From DATARH01 sp963712835 (GTDB lineage Bacteria > Pseudomonadota > Alphaproteobacteria > ATCC43930 > CGMCC-115725), in the NCBI GenBank assembly GCA_963712835.1, contig CAVQJJ010000007.1, forward strand, positions 434,001 to 498,000: a DNA stretch of 64,000 nt, written 5' to 3'. The position numbers and the translations under genes were made by a program. Under the pieces are notes generated by a model that saw only the letters and a list, made by a program, of their open reading frames with translations, made no database searches and had not been told where the DNA came from. How positions within the stretch are numbered: the stretch's first letter is position 1; each line of letters opens with the position of its first letter. This document shows, piece after piece, positions 51,442 through 59,094 of this stretch.

Positions 51442-51507
51442 ATGAGCCGCCGGATGACGATGACGACGACTACGACGACTACCACCACGCCACAGAGCGG
51501 GGCGTGA
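51442..51507 (+). CDS. Threonine-rich leader peptide of thrS
   Basis: A 21-codon frame reads MSRRMTM, then nine consecutive Thr codons (ACG, ACT, ACC mixed), then PQSGA and TGA. Ten of 21 codons are Thr, using at least three synonymous codons, so the run is kept at the amino acid level and is not a simple repeat. It has no Shine-Dalgarno sequence, and the promoter predicts a leaderless start. A terminator lies 43 bases downstream, ahead of thrS. This is the classical arrangement of amino-acid-sensing attenuators: ribosome stalling at Thr codons when charged tRNA-Thr is short would prevent terminator formation. Confidence 0.8.
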   Translation: MSRRMTMTTTTTTTTTPQSGA

Positions 51508-51549
51508 GGTCGCGCAGGCTGGTCAAACGGTACGGCTCGAACTCGCAGA

Positions 51550-51577
51550 CCCCGCCGGGCCACGGACGGGGTTTTTT
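51550..51577 (+). terminator. Attenuator terminator ahead of thrS
   Basis: CCCCGCCG, loop GGCCA, and CGG-A-CGGGG form a stem with one bulged A, followed directly by six T. It lies between the leader peptide stop and the thrS start, 66 bases upstream of thrS. A competing pairing is possible between GGTC at 51508-51511 and GACC at 51548-51551, which overlaps the 5' arm. Confidence 0.82.
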
Positions 51578-51642
51578 CGTGAGTCGCCCCCGTCTCAAAA
51601 AATCTTGGCCTCACGGCGATGTTCGACGGAGCACAGGGCGTC

Positions 51643-53574
51643 ATGAGTGAACAACCCGTGGTCGTGACGTTACCGGACGGCAAGACGCGCGAATTCCCCG
51701 CGCCGGTCACCGGCGCGCAACTTGCGGCGTCGATCGGCCCCGGCCTCGCCAAGGCGGCGATCGCGCTGAAGCTTGACGGCAGCCCGCGCGACCTCGCGAC
51801 CGTCATCGACCATGACGCCAGGGTCGCAATCATCACCCGCGACCAGCCGGACGGGATTGAGATCATCCGTCACGACGCCGCGCACGTCATGGCCGAGGCG
51901 GTCAAGGAGCTCTACCCCGAGACGCAGGTCACGTTCGGCCCGGCGACCGAGAACGGCTTCTATTACGATTTCGCGCGCGACACGCCGTTCACGCCTGAGG
52001 ATCTCGAAAAGATCGAGGCGCGCATGCGCGAGATCGTCAAGCGCGACGAGAGCATCACCCGCGAGGTCTGGGAGCGGGACAAGGCGGTCGCCTTCTTCGA
52101 CGGCATCGGCGAGAAGTACAAGGCCGAGTGGATCGCCGAAATCCCCAAGGACGAGGACATCAGCCTCTATCGCCAGGGCAATTTTGTCGATCTCTGCGTC
52201 GGGCCGCATCTGCCGTCGACCGGGCAGCTTGGACAGGCATTCAAGCTCATGAGCGTCGCCGGCGCATATTGGCGCGGCGATGCGAAGAATGCGCAGCTCC
52301 AACGCATCCACGGGACGGCCTGGGCGAGCCAGAAGGAGCTCGACCAGTACCTGTTCCGCCTCGAAGAGGCCGAGCGGCGCGATCATCGCCGTGTCGGCCG
52401 CGAGCTCGAGCTGTTCCATCTCGGCGAAGAGGCGGTCGGCAGCGTTTTCTGGCATCCGAAAGGCTGGACGCTGTTCCGCATCATCGAAAGCTACATGCGC
52501 GGCCGGCTGGAAAAGGCCGGCTACCAGGAGGTCAAGGGTCCGCAGCTGCTTGATCGCTCGCTGTGGGAGGCGTCCGGTCATTGGGACAATTTCCGCGACA
52601 ATATGTTTATCGCTGAGAGCCGCGACGATCGGGTGCTCGCGGTCAAACCGATGAACTGTCCCGGCCACGTGTTGATCTTCCGCAACCGGCTGCGCAGCTA
52701 TCGCGAATTACCGCTGCGCCTCGCCGAATTCGGCAGCTGTACGCGCAACGAGCCGTCGGGCGCGCTGCACGGAATCATGCGGGTGCGCGCCTTCACCCAG
52801 GACGACGCGCATATTTTCTGCACCGAGGAGCAGATCACCGCTGAGTTGATCGATTTCTGCAAGCTGCTGCTGTCGATCTACAAGGATTTCGGCTTCGACG
52901 ATGTGGCGATCAAATTCGCCACCCGGCCGGAGCAGAGCGTTGGCAGCGACGCGATCTGGGAGCATGCCGAGAAGAGCCTGCGCGATGCGGTCGATGCCGC
53001 CGGGCTGAGCTACACGCTGGCCCCGGGCGAGGGCGCGTTCTACGGCCCGAAGCTCGAATTCCACCTGCGTGATGCCCTGGGGCGCGACTGGCAGTGCGGC
53101 ACCCTGCAGCTCGATTTCAACATGCCCGAGCGGCTCGGCGCCTCTTATGTCGGCGAGGATGGCGGGCGCCATGTGCCGGTGATGCTCCATCGAGCGATCC
53201 TCGGTTCGATGGAGCGCTTTATCGGCATCCTGATCGAGCATTACGCCGGCCGCTTCCCGCTCTGGCTGGCGCCGGTGCAGGCGGTGGTCGCGACGATCAC
53301 CGCCGACGCCGACGCCTACGCTGCCGAGGTTGCAGCGGCGATGACCGAAGCCGGGCTGCGCGTAAATCTCGATACGGGAAACGAAACAATCAACTATAAG
53401 GTGCGCGAGCATAGTGTGGCGCGGGTTCCGCTGATGCTGGTCGTCGGCAAGCGCGAGGCGGAAAACCGCGCCGTGTCGCTGCGCCGGCTGGGCGGCAATG
53501 CACAACAAGCGCTTGCGCTCGCCGAAGCGGTTGCTAGATTAAAAATAGAGGCTGCCGGCCCGCTGATGGCTTAG
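51643..53574 (+). CDS. thrS: Threonyl-tRNA synthetase
   Basis: The 643-residue class II synthetase has an N-terminal TGS domain (VVVTLPDGKTREFPAPVTGAQLAASIGPGL), an editing domain (HDAAHVMAEAVKELYPETQVTFGPATENGFYYDF), and a catalytic core. The zinc ligands are Cys in MNCPGHVLIFR and His in GALHGIMRVRAFTQDDAHIFC. The motif 3 region reads PVMLHRAILGSMERFIGILIEHYAGRFPLWLAP. The C-terminal anticodon-binding domain follows. ATG 51643 is preferred (MSEQPVVVTLPDG) over ATG 51619. It is the target of the Thr leader attenuator and precedes infC by 37 bases. Confidence 0.96.
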   Translation: MSEQPVVVTLPDGKTREFPAPVTGAQLAASIGPGLAKAAIALKLDGSPRDLATVIDHDARVAIITRDQPDGIEIIRHDAAHVMAEAVKELYPETQVTFGPATENGFYYDFARDTPFTPEDLEKIEARMREIVKRDESITREVWERDKAVAFFDGIGEKYKAEWIAEIPKDEDISLYRQGNFVDLCVGPHLPSTGQLGQAFKLMSVAGAYWRGDAKNAQLQRIHGTAWASQKELDQYLFRLEEAERRDHRRVGRELELFHLGEEAVGSVFWHPKGWTLFRIIESYMRGRLEKAGYQEVKGPQLLDRSLWEASGHWDNFRDNMFIAESRDDRVLAVKPMNCPGHVLIFRNRLRSYRELPLRLAEFGSCTRNEPSGALHGIMRVRAFTQDDAHIFCTEEQITAELIDFCKLLLSIYKDFGFDDVAIKFATRPEQSVGSDAIWEHAEKSLRDAVDAAGLSYTLAPGEGAFYGPKLEFHLRDALGRDWQCGTLQLDFNMPERLGASYVGEDGGRHVPVMLHRAILGSMERFIGILIEHYAGRFPLWLAPVQAVVATITADADAYAAEVAAAMTEAGLRVNLDTGNETINYKVREHSVARVPLMLVVGKREAENRAVSLRRLGGNAQQALALAEAVARLKIEAAGPLMA

Positions 53575-53611
53575 CGCTCAGGTTGGCCCGAACAAACGAT
53601 GGAGAACGTAA

Positions 53612-54148
53612 ATAGCCAGACCACCCTTTAACGCCACCCCGACCCGTGATGGGCCGAGGATCAATGGCGAAATTCTAGCCAATCAGATTCGTCTTGTTGA
53701 CGAGCACGGCGACATGGTGGGCATCGTCCCTCGCAACGAGGGCCTCGACATGGCGGCCGATGCCGGCCTCGATTTGGTCGAGATTTCGCCCAACGCCGAT
53801 CCGCCGGTCTGCAAGATTCTCGATTTTGGCAAATACAAATACGAAGAGCAGAAGAAAAAGAATGAGGCGCGCAAGCGCCAGAAAGTCATCGAGGTCAAGG
53901 AAGTCAAATTCCGGCCGTCGATCGACGACCACGATTACGACGTCAAAATGCGCTCCATGCAGAAATTCATCGGCGAAGGCGACAAGGTCAAGGTGACCAT
54001 GCGGTTCCGTGGGCGCGAACTGGCGCATCAGGAACTGGGCATGGACGTGTTGATGAGGGTCAGGGGCGACCTCGACGCCGTCGCCAAGGTCGAGCAGTTC
54101 CCGCGCATGGAAGGCCGCCAGATGACCATGGTGGTCTCACCGAAGTGA
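53612..54148 (+). CDS. infC: Translation initiation factor IF-3 with non-AUG start
   Basis: The 178-residue factor reads ARPPFNATPTRDGPRINGEI, then LDLVEISPNADPPVCKILDFGKYKYE, and ends with the C-terminal domain KVKVTMRFRGRELAHQELG. Homology reaches back to an ATA at 53612. GGAG at 53601-53604 is seven bases upstream, and an in-frame TAA abuts the ATA. The first in-frame ATG is at 53714 and would delete half of the N-terminal domain. A rare start codon is the established feature of infC autoregulation (AUU in E. coli): IF-3 rejects such codons, so high IF-3 represses its own synthesis. Confidence 0.92.
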   Translation: MARPPFNATPTRDGPRINGEILANQIRLVDEHGDMVGIVPRNEGLDMAADAGLDLVEISPNADPPVCKILDFGKYKYEEQKKKNEARKRQKVIEVKEVKFRPSIDDHDYDVKMRSMQKFIGEGDKVKVTMRFRGRELAHQELGMDVLMRVRGDLDAVAKVEQFPRMEGRQMTMVVSPK

Positions 54149-54157
54149 CCCGAGAGG

Positions 54158-54185
54158 GTCATCCCGGCAAAAGCGGGGATCCATT
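54158..54185. repeat. Half unit of the intergenic inverted repeat family
   Basis: GTCATCCCGGCAAAAGCGGG with ATCCATT matches one half of the composite repeats (compare 34762). It lies between the ends of convergent infC and the amidase gene. The second half is missing. Confidence 0.6.
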
Positions 54186-54196
54186 CATCGGCTGAC

Positions 54197-55630
54197 TCAG
54201 AACAGCCAGCTTACTTGCGGCCGGCAGCCATCCCATGGCCGCGCCAGCTCGTAGAGCGCGGCGGCGTGCAGCACCTGCGCATCACCCAGATGCGGGCCAA
54301 CGAGCTGCAGCCCCATTGGCAATCCATCTGCGGCGAAGCCGCAAGGCAGCGTCACCGCCGGGTTGCCCGACAGGTTGAACGGCAGCGTATAGGGGTACCA
54401 GGATTTGCGCACCGTATCGGCGGTCTCGCCGTCGATCTCGATCGGCGCGAAGAAATCGTGCTCGACCGGCAGCGCGGTGCGCGACAGGGTCGGCGTCGCG
54501 ACCAAGTCGTAATCGGCGAACCAGCCCTCGATCTCGCGGAAGACCCGCGTGCGCTCGAACATCGCCTCTTGCAGCGCGACCGCACTGTGCGCCGCGCCGG
54601 TATCCATCTGGCGGATCAGCGTATCGCTCATGCGGTTGCCGTATTGCCCGACATAGCGGCGAAACCGGGCGTTCCAGAATGATTGGGTGAGCACCAGCCA
54701 GATGGGCTCGGTGGTGCGGAAGTCGTCGTCGACCGGAGTGACGATCGCCCCCAGTTCCTCCAGCGCCGATAGCGCCGTCTCGCAGGCGGTGCGCACGTCA
54801 GCCGACAGCCTGTCGTTGCCGAGCAGCGGCCGCCACGCGATGCGAACCCCGGCAAGGTCGCCTTCGGGCCGGGCAGCGGCGATGAAATCGGGTCGCGCCA
54901 ACCCCAGCGAGTGCGGGTCGCAGCGGTCGGGACCGGTCATCGCCTGAAGCATCACCGCGGTGTCCATCACCGAGCGGGTCATCGGCGTGATGTGCGACTG
55001 GTTGCCGAACCCGTCCGGCGTCAGGTCGTGCGGCACCAGGCCCAATGTCTGCTTGAAGCCGACGACGCCGCAGCACGCGGCCGGGATGCGGCTCGATCCG
55101 CCGCCGTCGGTGGCGACGCCGATCGGCACCAGCCCGGCGGCGGCGGCGGCGGCGGCGCCGCCGCTCGACCCGCCGCAGGTGCGTGACAAATCCCACGGAT
55201 TGACAGTGCGCCCGAAAAGAGGCGCCTCGGTAAAGCATTTGTGGCCGAACTCGGGGGTCGTCGTCTTGCCGATGAGGATCGCCCCCGCCGCCTTCAGCCG
55301 CGCCACCGCCACCGAATCCGAAGCCGGTATATTGTCGGCCAGCGTGACCGAGCCGAATGTTGTCTTCACTCCGGCCGTATTGACCAGATCCTTGACCGCG
55401 AATGGCACCCCATGCAGCGGGCCGAGCAGATCACCGAGCATCAGCGCCGCTTCCGCCTCCCAAGCGGCCGTGCGCGCCTCCTCGGCGCAGACGGTGATGA
55501 AGGCGTTGAGCTTCGGCTGGGATTTTTCGATACGGTCGAGCGCATCCTCGACCAGCTCGACCGGCGACACGGTCTTGCGGGCGACCAGATCGGCGAGGTG
55601 GACGGCGGAGGCGAAAGCGAACTCGCTCAC
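54197..55630 (-). CDS. Amidase signature family enzyme
   Basis: The 477-residue protein has the Ser-cisSer-Lys triad elements: Lys in GVPFAVKDLVNTAGVKT and the Gly/Ser-rich RTCGGSSGGAAAAAAAGLVPIGVATDGGGSSRIPAACCGVVGFK with both Ser. The C-terminus (GNPAVTLPCGFAADGLPMGLQLVGPHLGD) is typical. It hydrolyses an amide bond, and the specificity is unknown. GTG 55630 (VSEFAFASAV) follows GGAAGGAAG at good spacing; ATG 55645 is an alternative. It is divergent from the hypothetical gene that starts at 55677. Confidence 0.9.
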   Translation of the reverse strand: MSEFAFASAVHLADLVARKTVSPVELVEDALDRIEKSQPKLNAFITVCAEEARTAAWEAEAALMLGDLLGPLHGVPFAVKDLVNTAGVKTTFGSVTLADNIPASDSVAVARLKAAGAILIGKTTTPEFGHKCFTEAPLFGRTVNPWDLSRTCGGSSGGAAAAAAAGLVPIGVATDGGGSSRIPAACCGVVGFKQTLGLVPHDLTPDGFGNQSHITPMTRSVMDTAVMLQAMTGPDRCDPHSLGLARPDFIAAARPEGDLAGVRIAWRPLLGNDRLSADVRTACETALSALEELGAIVTPVDDDFRTTEPIWLVLTQSFWNARFRRYVGQYGNRMSDTLIRQMDTGAAHSAVALQEAMFERTRVFREIEGWFADYDLVATPTLSRTALPVEHDFFAPIEIDGETADTVRKSWYPYTLPFNLSGNPAVTLPCGFAADGLPMGLQLVGPHLGDAQVLHAAALYELARPWDGCRPQVSWLF

Positions 55631-55676
55631 CCGGCTTCCTTCCATGCGCTGGCCCAAGGTGCGTCGCAAGTCTAGA

Positions 55677-56540
55677 GTGACAGGAAACTCACAACCGAGT
55701 GAGGAAATTGTTAAGGATGCGCGCCGGTTGAGCGAAGGGTTGAGCGCCCCCGAGGCCTACCTGCTGATAAACCTTCCGCGCTGGGATGTGCATCGGGCGC
55801 TGAAGCTCGGCTTCATGGGGCTGGTGACGCAGGGGATCCTGCAACTCGATATCGAAGAGCGCTCCGGCCTCATGCGCACACGGCACATACCGCATCTGCG
55901 GGTCGCGCCAGCCCTACCCGAGCCGCTGCCGCCGGTCGCCGCCTCACTCGTCAAAATCGTACGCGGCGCCGAGCCGGATGGTCTGCTCAAAGATGTGCTG
56001 CAGCAATGCGCGCGCGAATATCGTCGCACGCTCGCCGGCTTCATTCACGATTGCGTCGGCCCGGCGCTGGTGGCGCGGGGCCTCGCCGCGCCAAAGCGCG
56101 CGCGCATTCTCGGCCTTGTCCCGTATGACAGTTTCGCGCTGACCGCTTCCGGTGAGACAGAGAAAGCGCGGCTGCGAGGCCTCATCCGTGAGACCAAGTC
56201 TATCCCAGGCCTGCTCGACACCGATCCGGCCAAGGCGGGCGCGTTGATCGCGGCGCTCGGTGGCGCGTTCCTTTTGGTCGAGGAGCTGAAGCCGCATTAT
56301 CCGGCGCTCGAAAAGGCGCTACGCCAGTCCGACGGCAGCGGCGGCGATTTCTACTATCTCCCCAATTCCGCGAATTTCGGCAGCGGTGCGCCCGGCGACG
56401 TCTGTTTCGATTTCGGCCATCTCGATTTCAGCTGCTTCGATTCGGGTGCGTTCGACAGCTTCGACGCCGGTTTCTCCGACGCCGGCGGCGGCGGAGATGG
56501 CGGAGGCGGTGGAGATGGCGGCGGCAGCAGCGGATGCTGA
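55677..56540 (+). CDS. Hypothetical protein with Gly/Asp-rich C-terminal tail
   Basis: The 287-residue protein starts at GTG, or possibly ATG 55644. It has helical repeats near the start (LSAPEAYLLINLPRWDVHRALKLGFMGLVTQGIL), a middle region with RTLAGFIHDCVGPALVARGLA, and an aromatic/Ser/Asp stretch (CFDFGHLDFSCFDSGAFDSFDAGF) before GGGGDGGGGGDGGGSSGC. The general plan is loosely reminiscent of TIGR04222-type proteins with Gly/Cys-rich tails, but no membrane segment is visible. The last residues could be exported or bind metal. The function is unknown. sppA follows 51 bases downstream. Confidence 0.65.
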   Translation: MTGNSQPSEEIVKDARRLSEGLSAPEAYLLINLPRWDVHRALKLGFMGLVTQGILQLDIEERSGLMRTRHIPHLRVAPALPEPLPPVAASLVKIVRGAEPDGLLKDVLQQCAREYRRTLAGFIHDCVGPALVARGLAAPKRARILGLVPYDSFALTASGETEKARLRGLIRETKSIPGLLDTDPAKAGALIAALGGAFLLVEELKPHYPALEKALRQSDGSGGDFYYLPNSANFGSGAPGDVCFDFGHLDFSCFDSGAFDSFDAGFSDAGGGGDGGGGGDGGGSSGC

Positions 56541-56591
56541 GCGCCGCGTTCGCTTTGCGGTAAAAGAAAGGCGCGCCTCGAACGCGCTAAA

Positions 56592-58379
56592 ATGGGAAAT
56601 CTCATGCGCCGCTTTTTTGTCGGGTTCTTTGCCGTCGTCGGGATCATCGCCTTTGTCGGCTTTCTCGGCATCGTCGCGCTGACGGTGACGCTGGTGAAGT
56701 ACGCGCGCACCGCGGCGCCGCTGCCGCAGTCGATCGTACTCACCGCCGACCTCACCGGCGGGCTGGCCGACAAGCCCGACCCCGATGCGATGTCGCGCCT
56801 TCTGTTCGACGAAAAGGGAACCCTGCGCGACTTTGTCGACGCGGTCGACCGGGCGGCCGACGACCCGCGGGTCAAGAGTCTCTATATCGAGCTCGGCGAC
56901 GATACGCTGGGTCTCGCCAAGACTCAGCAAGTGCGCGACACGATCGCCCGCTTCCGCGCCAAGGGAAAATTCGTCGTGGCCTTTGCCGACACGTTCGGCG
57001 AGGGCGGCCCCGGCACGCGGCCTTATTACCTGGCGACCGCTTGCAACGAGATCTGGCTGCAGCCTTTGGGCGAGGTCGGCCTGACGGGGCTGCGCAGCGA
57101 GACTCCGTTCATCAAGGGCCTGCTCGACAAGCTCGGCATCGCCGCCGATTTCGAGCATCGCGAGGAATTCAAGACGGCGATGAACAGCCTCACCGAAACG
57201 CAGATGACCGGCCCCCAGCGCGAGGAGATCGAAGAGCTGCTCACCTCGATCTGGGGGCAAATCGCTAATGACATCGCCAAGGCGCGCAAGCTGAACCCGG
57301 AGCGAGTGACGGCGCTGTCCGATCGCGCGCCCTTTCTTGCCGACGAGGCGCAGCCGCTGGGTCTTATCGACAAAATCGGCTACCGCGACCAGGCACAGGC
57401 CGATGCGCGCGCCCATGCTGACGGCGGGGCAAAGTTCATGAGCTTTACGAAGTATCTGAAGGCCGCCGGCCGGCCGCATGCGAGCGGCAACCAGATCGCG
57501 CTGATCTATGGCACCGGCCTCATCACCCGTGGCGGCGGCACCGCCGGCCTGCTAACCGAGGAAAACCAGTTCACCCCGCGCGCGATCGGCCGCGCCTTTA
57601 TCGCGGCGGCGCGCAACAAGGATGTACGCGCTATCGTCTTCCGCATCGACAGCCCCGGCGGCTCGGCGACCGCGTCGGAGACGATCTGGCGCTATGTCGA
57701 GCAAGCGCGGCGCGCCGGCAAGCCGGTCATCGTCTCGATGGGCGATGTCGCCGGCTCGGGCGGGTATTACGTCGCGGCGCCGGCCGACAAGATCGTCGCC
57801 GAGCCGGCGACCTTGACCGGATCGATCGGCGTCATCGCCGGTAAGCTGGTGCTCGGCGGGCTGATGCAGAAGCTCGGCGTCACCACCGATTCGGCGGAGC
57901 GCGGCGCCAATTCCGGCATGTTCAGCGCCGTCGACGATTTCACCTGGGGAGAGCGGCAACGCCTCGAGGCTGAGCTCGACAGCACCTATGCCGGGTTCAA
58001 GAACCGCGTCGCCACGGGCCGGCACCTCAACGCCGATCAGGTCGAGGCGCTCGCCAAGGGCCGGGTGTGGTCGGGCGCGGACGCCAAGGACAAAGGCCTT
58101 GTCGACGCGCTCGGCGGCTATGAAACAGCTTATGACTTGGCGCGCGGGGCGGCGAAGCTGCCGGAAAATGCGCCGATCGATGTCGTGGTCTATCCGCGCC
58201 AGCGCGGGCTCACCGCCGCGTTGGTGGCTCGGCTGCGCGGCGATGACAGCGACGAGCCTTCGACCTTGAGCGGACTGCAGCGCGGGCTTACCGCCGTGCG
58301 TCTGCTCGTCGCGGCGGTCGAGATGGCGATCGAGGAGCCCGGCATCCTGCGCATGCCTCCGATGGGCGACGTCAAATAA
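56592..58379 (+). CDS. sppA: Signal peptide peptidase SppA, long (67K) type
   Basis: The 595-residue membrane-anchored serine protease has one N-terminal transmembrane helix (FFAVVGIIAFVGFLGIVALTVTLVKYA) and two tandem ClpP-like S49 domains. The catalytic Lys is about residue 194 (REEFKTAMNSLTE) and the catalytic Ser about residue 389 (GDVAGSGGYYVAAPADKI), close to the Lys209/Ser409 dyad of E. coli. It cleaves remnant signal peptides after processing. The ATG at 56592 lies in a weak ribosome-site context; MGNLMRR allows a second start four codons later. Confidence 0.93.
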   Translation: MGNLMRRFFVGFFAVVGIIAFVGFLGIVALTVTLVKYARTAAPLPQSIVLTADLTGGLADKPDPDAMSRLLFDEKGTLRDFVDAVDRAADDPRVKSLYIELGDDTLGLAKTQQVRDTIARFRAKGKFVVAFADTFGEGGPGTRPYYLATACNEIWLQPLGEVGLTGLRSETPFIKGLLDKLGIAADFEHREEFKTAMNSLTETQMTGPQREEIEELLTSIWGQIANDIAKARKLNPERVTALSDRAPFLADEAQPLGLIDKIGYRDQAQADARAHADGGAKFMSFTKYLKAAGRPHASGNQIALIYGTGLITRGGGTAGLLTEENQFTPRAIGRAFIAAARNKDVRAIVFRIDSPGGSATASETIWRYVEQARRAGKPVIVSMGDVAGSGGYYVAAPADKIVAEPATLTGSIGVIAGKLVLGGLMQKLGVTTDSAERGANSGMFSAVDDFTWGERQRLEAELDSTYAGFKNRVATGRHLNADQVEALAKGRVWSGADAKDKGLVDALGGYETAYDLARGAAKLPENAPIDVVVYPRQRGLTAALVARLRGDDSDEPSTLSGLQRGLTAVRLLVAAVEMAIEEPGILRMPPMGDVK

Positions 58380-58487
58380 TCGCTCCCTCCTCTGCGCTGC
58401 GGGCGGAGAGGTGCTTGCGGGCTTATTTTCGTCATAAAGCCGACTATGATCAGACGATCCTCGCTGGGGAGAAAGCGGAGGGGGGCG

Positions 58488-58703
58488 GTGAGGAGAAAAT
58501 TACTGGTGCTGGCGGTGGCGCTGCCGGTCGCCGGCTGCGGCTGGTTTGGCGGGCACAAGGACGAGCAGGCGGAGACCATTCCCGCGACGGTCTCGACCCT
58601 GTCGTCCGACGAGGTGCTCAAGAAGGACTGCGACGATCCCGCCTGGAAACAGCAGAATCTTGGCCTGTGGTATTCGGTCTGCCGCCAGCCGATGCGGTGG
58701 TGA
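58488..58703 (+). CDS. Small exported lipoprotein
   Basis: The 71-residue protein starts at GTG 58488 after GGAGGGGG and reads VRRKLLVLAVALPVAGCGWFGG, a signal with lipobox V-A-G-C. The mature part, CGWFGGHKDEQAETIPATV, ends with DCDDPAWKQQNLGLWYSVC. The two later Cys may form a disulfide. A longer frame from 58446 is less likely. It follows sppA by about 108 bases and may share its transcript. The family is not recognised. Confidence 0.7.
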   Translation: MRRKLLVLAVALPVAGCGWFGGHKDEQAETIPATVSTLSSDEVLKKDCDDPAWKQQNLGLWYSVCRQPMRW

Positions 58704-59094
58704 TCGCATCTCGGCGGAGATCGTCGGCAGCGACAGGTAAGATGGCCGCCCGCTTTCGACGAACACCGTCGTCGTCGCGACGCCAGATAGAGATCGACGG
58801 GCTTGGCGCGTGAATATCCGCGTCGGGCCATCGCTCGCGACCCATGGAGGCCGTTCGATCGGACCGGCGATTTTCGAGGTCCTCGGGCAGCGGCGGGATC
58901 TGGAATGTCAGCACTTCGGGTCGCCCGGCGAATAGGGGGCGCGCTTCCACGTGCGGCCAGCCTGCGCACCCGCGGGCTGCGTCATCGGCAAATATCGGTT
59001 AACCTGCGCCTGCTAGTGTTGCTCGACCGAGTCATGACTGACGCCGGCCTCGGTCTCCGCTTTGGCGGCGATGCGCGGCCGGCCCCTTGTTGGA
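58704..59094. other. 391-bp stretch without a supportable gene
   Basis: No frame here has both a ribosome site and protein-like composition. A minus-strand frame of 110 codons (58618-58950) overlaps the lipoprotein gene and reads like a low-complexity shadow. The region presumably holds the promoter of the TPR-protein gene. I see no repeat or terminator worth naming. Confidence 0.4.

Noticed and set aside
51417..51650. 77-codon frame with an Asp/Tyr/His-rich run upstream of thrS
   Set aside because: The run is the +1 shadow of the Thr leader codons (ACG ACG read as GAC GAC). It has no ribosome site and reads through the terminator.
53599..53634. ATG mini-frame (MENVNSQTTL) between thrS and infC
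   Set aside because: The ATG overlaps the infC Shine-Dalgarno sequence and the frame is out of phase with infC. It may be coincidental, with no conserved feature visible.
58618..58950. Minus-strand frame of 110 codons after the lipoprotein gene
   Set aside because: It overlaps the lipoprotein gene, lacks a ribosome site and has shadow-like composition.
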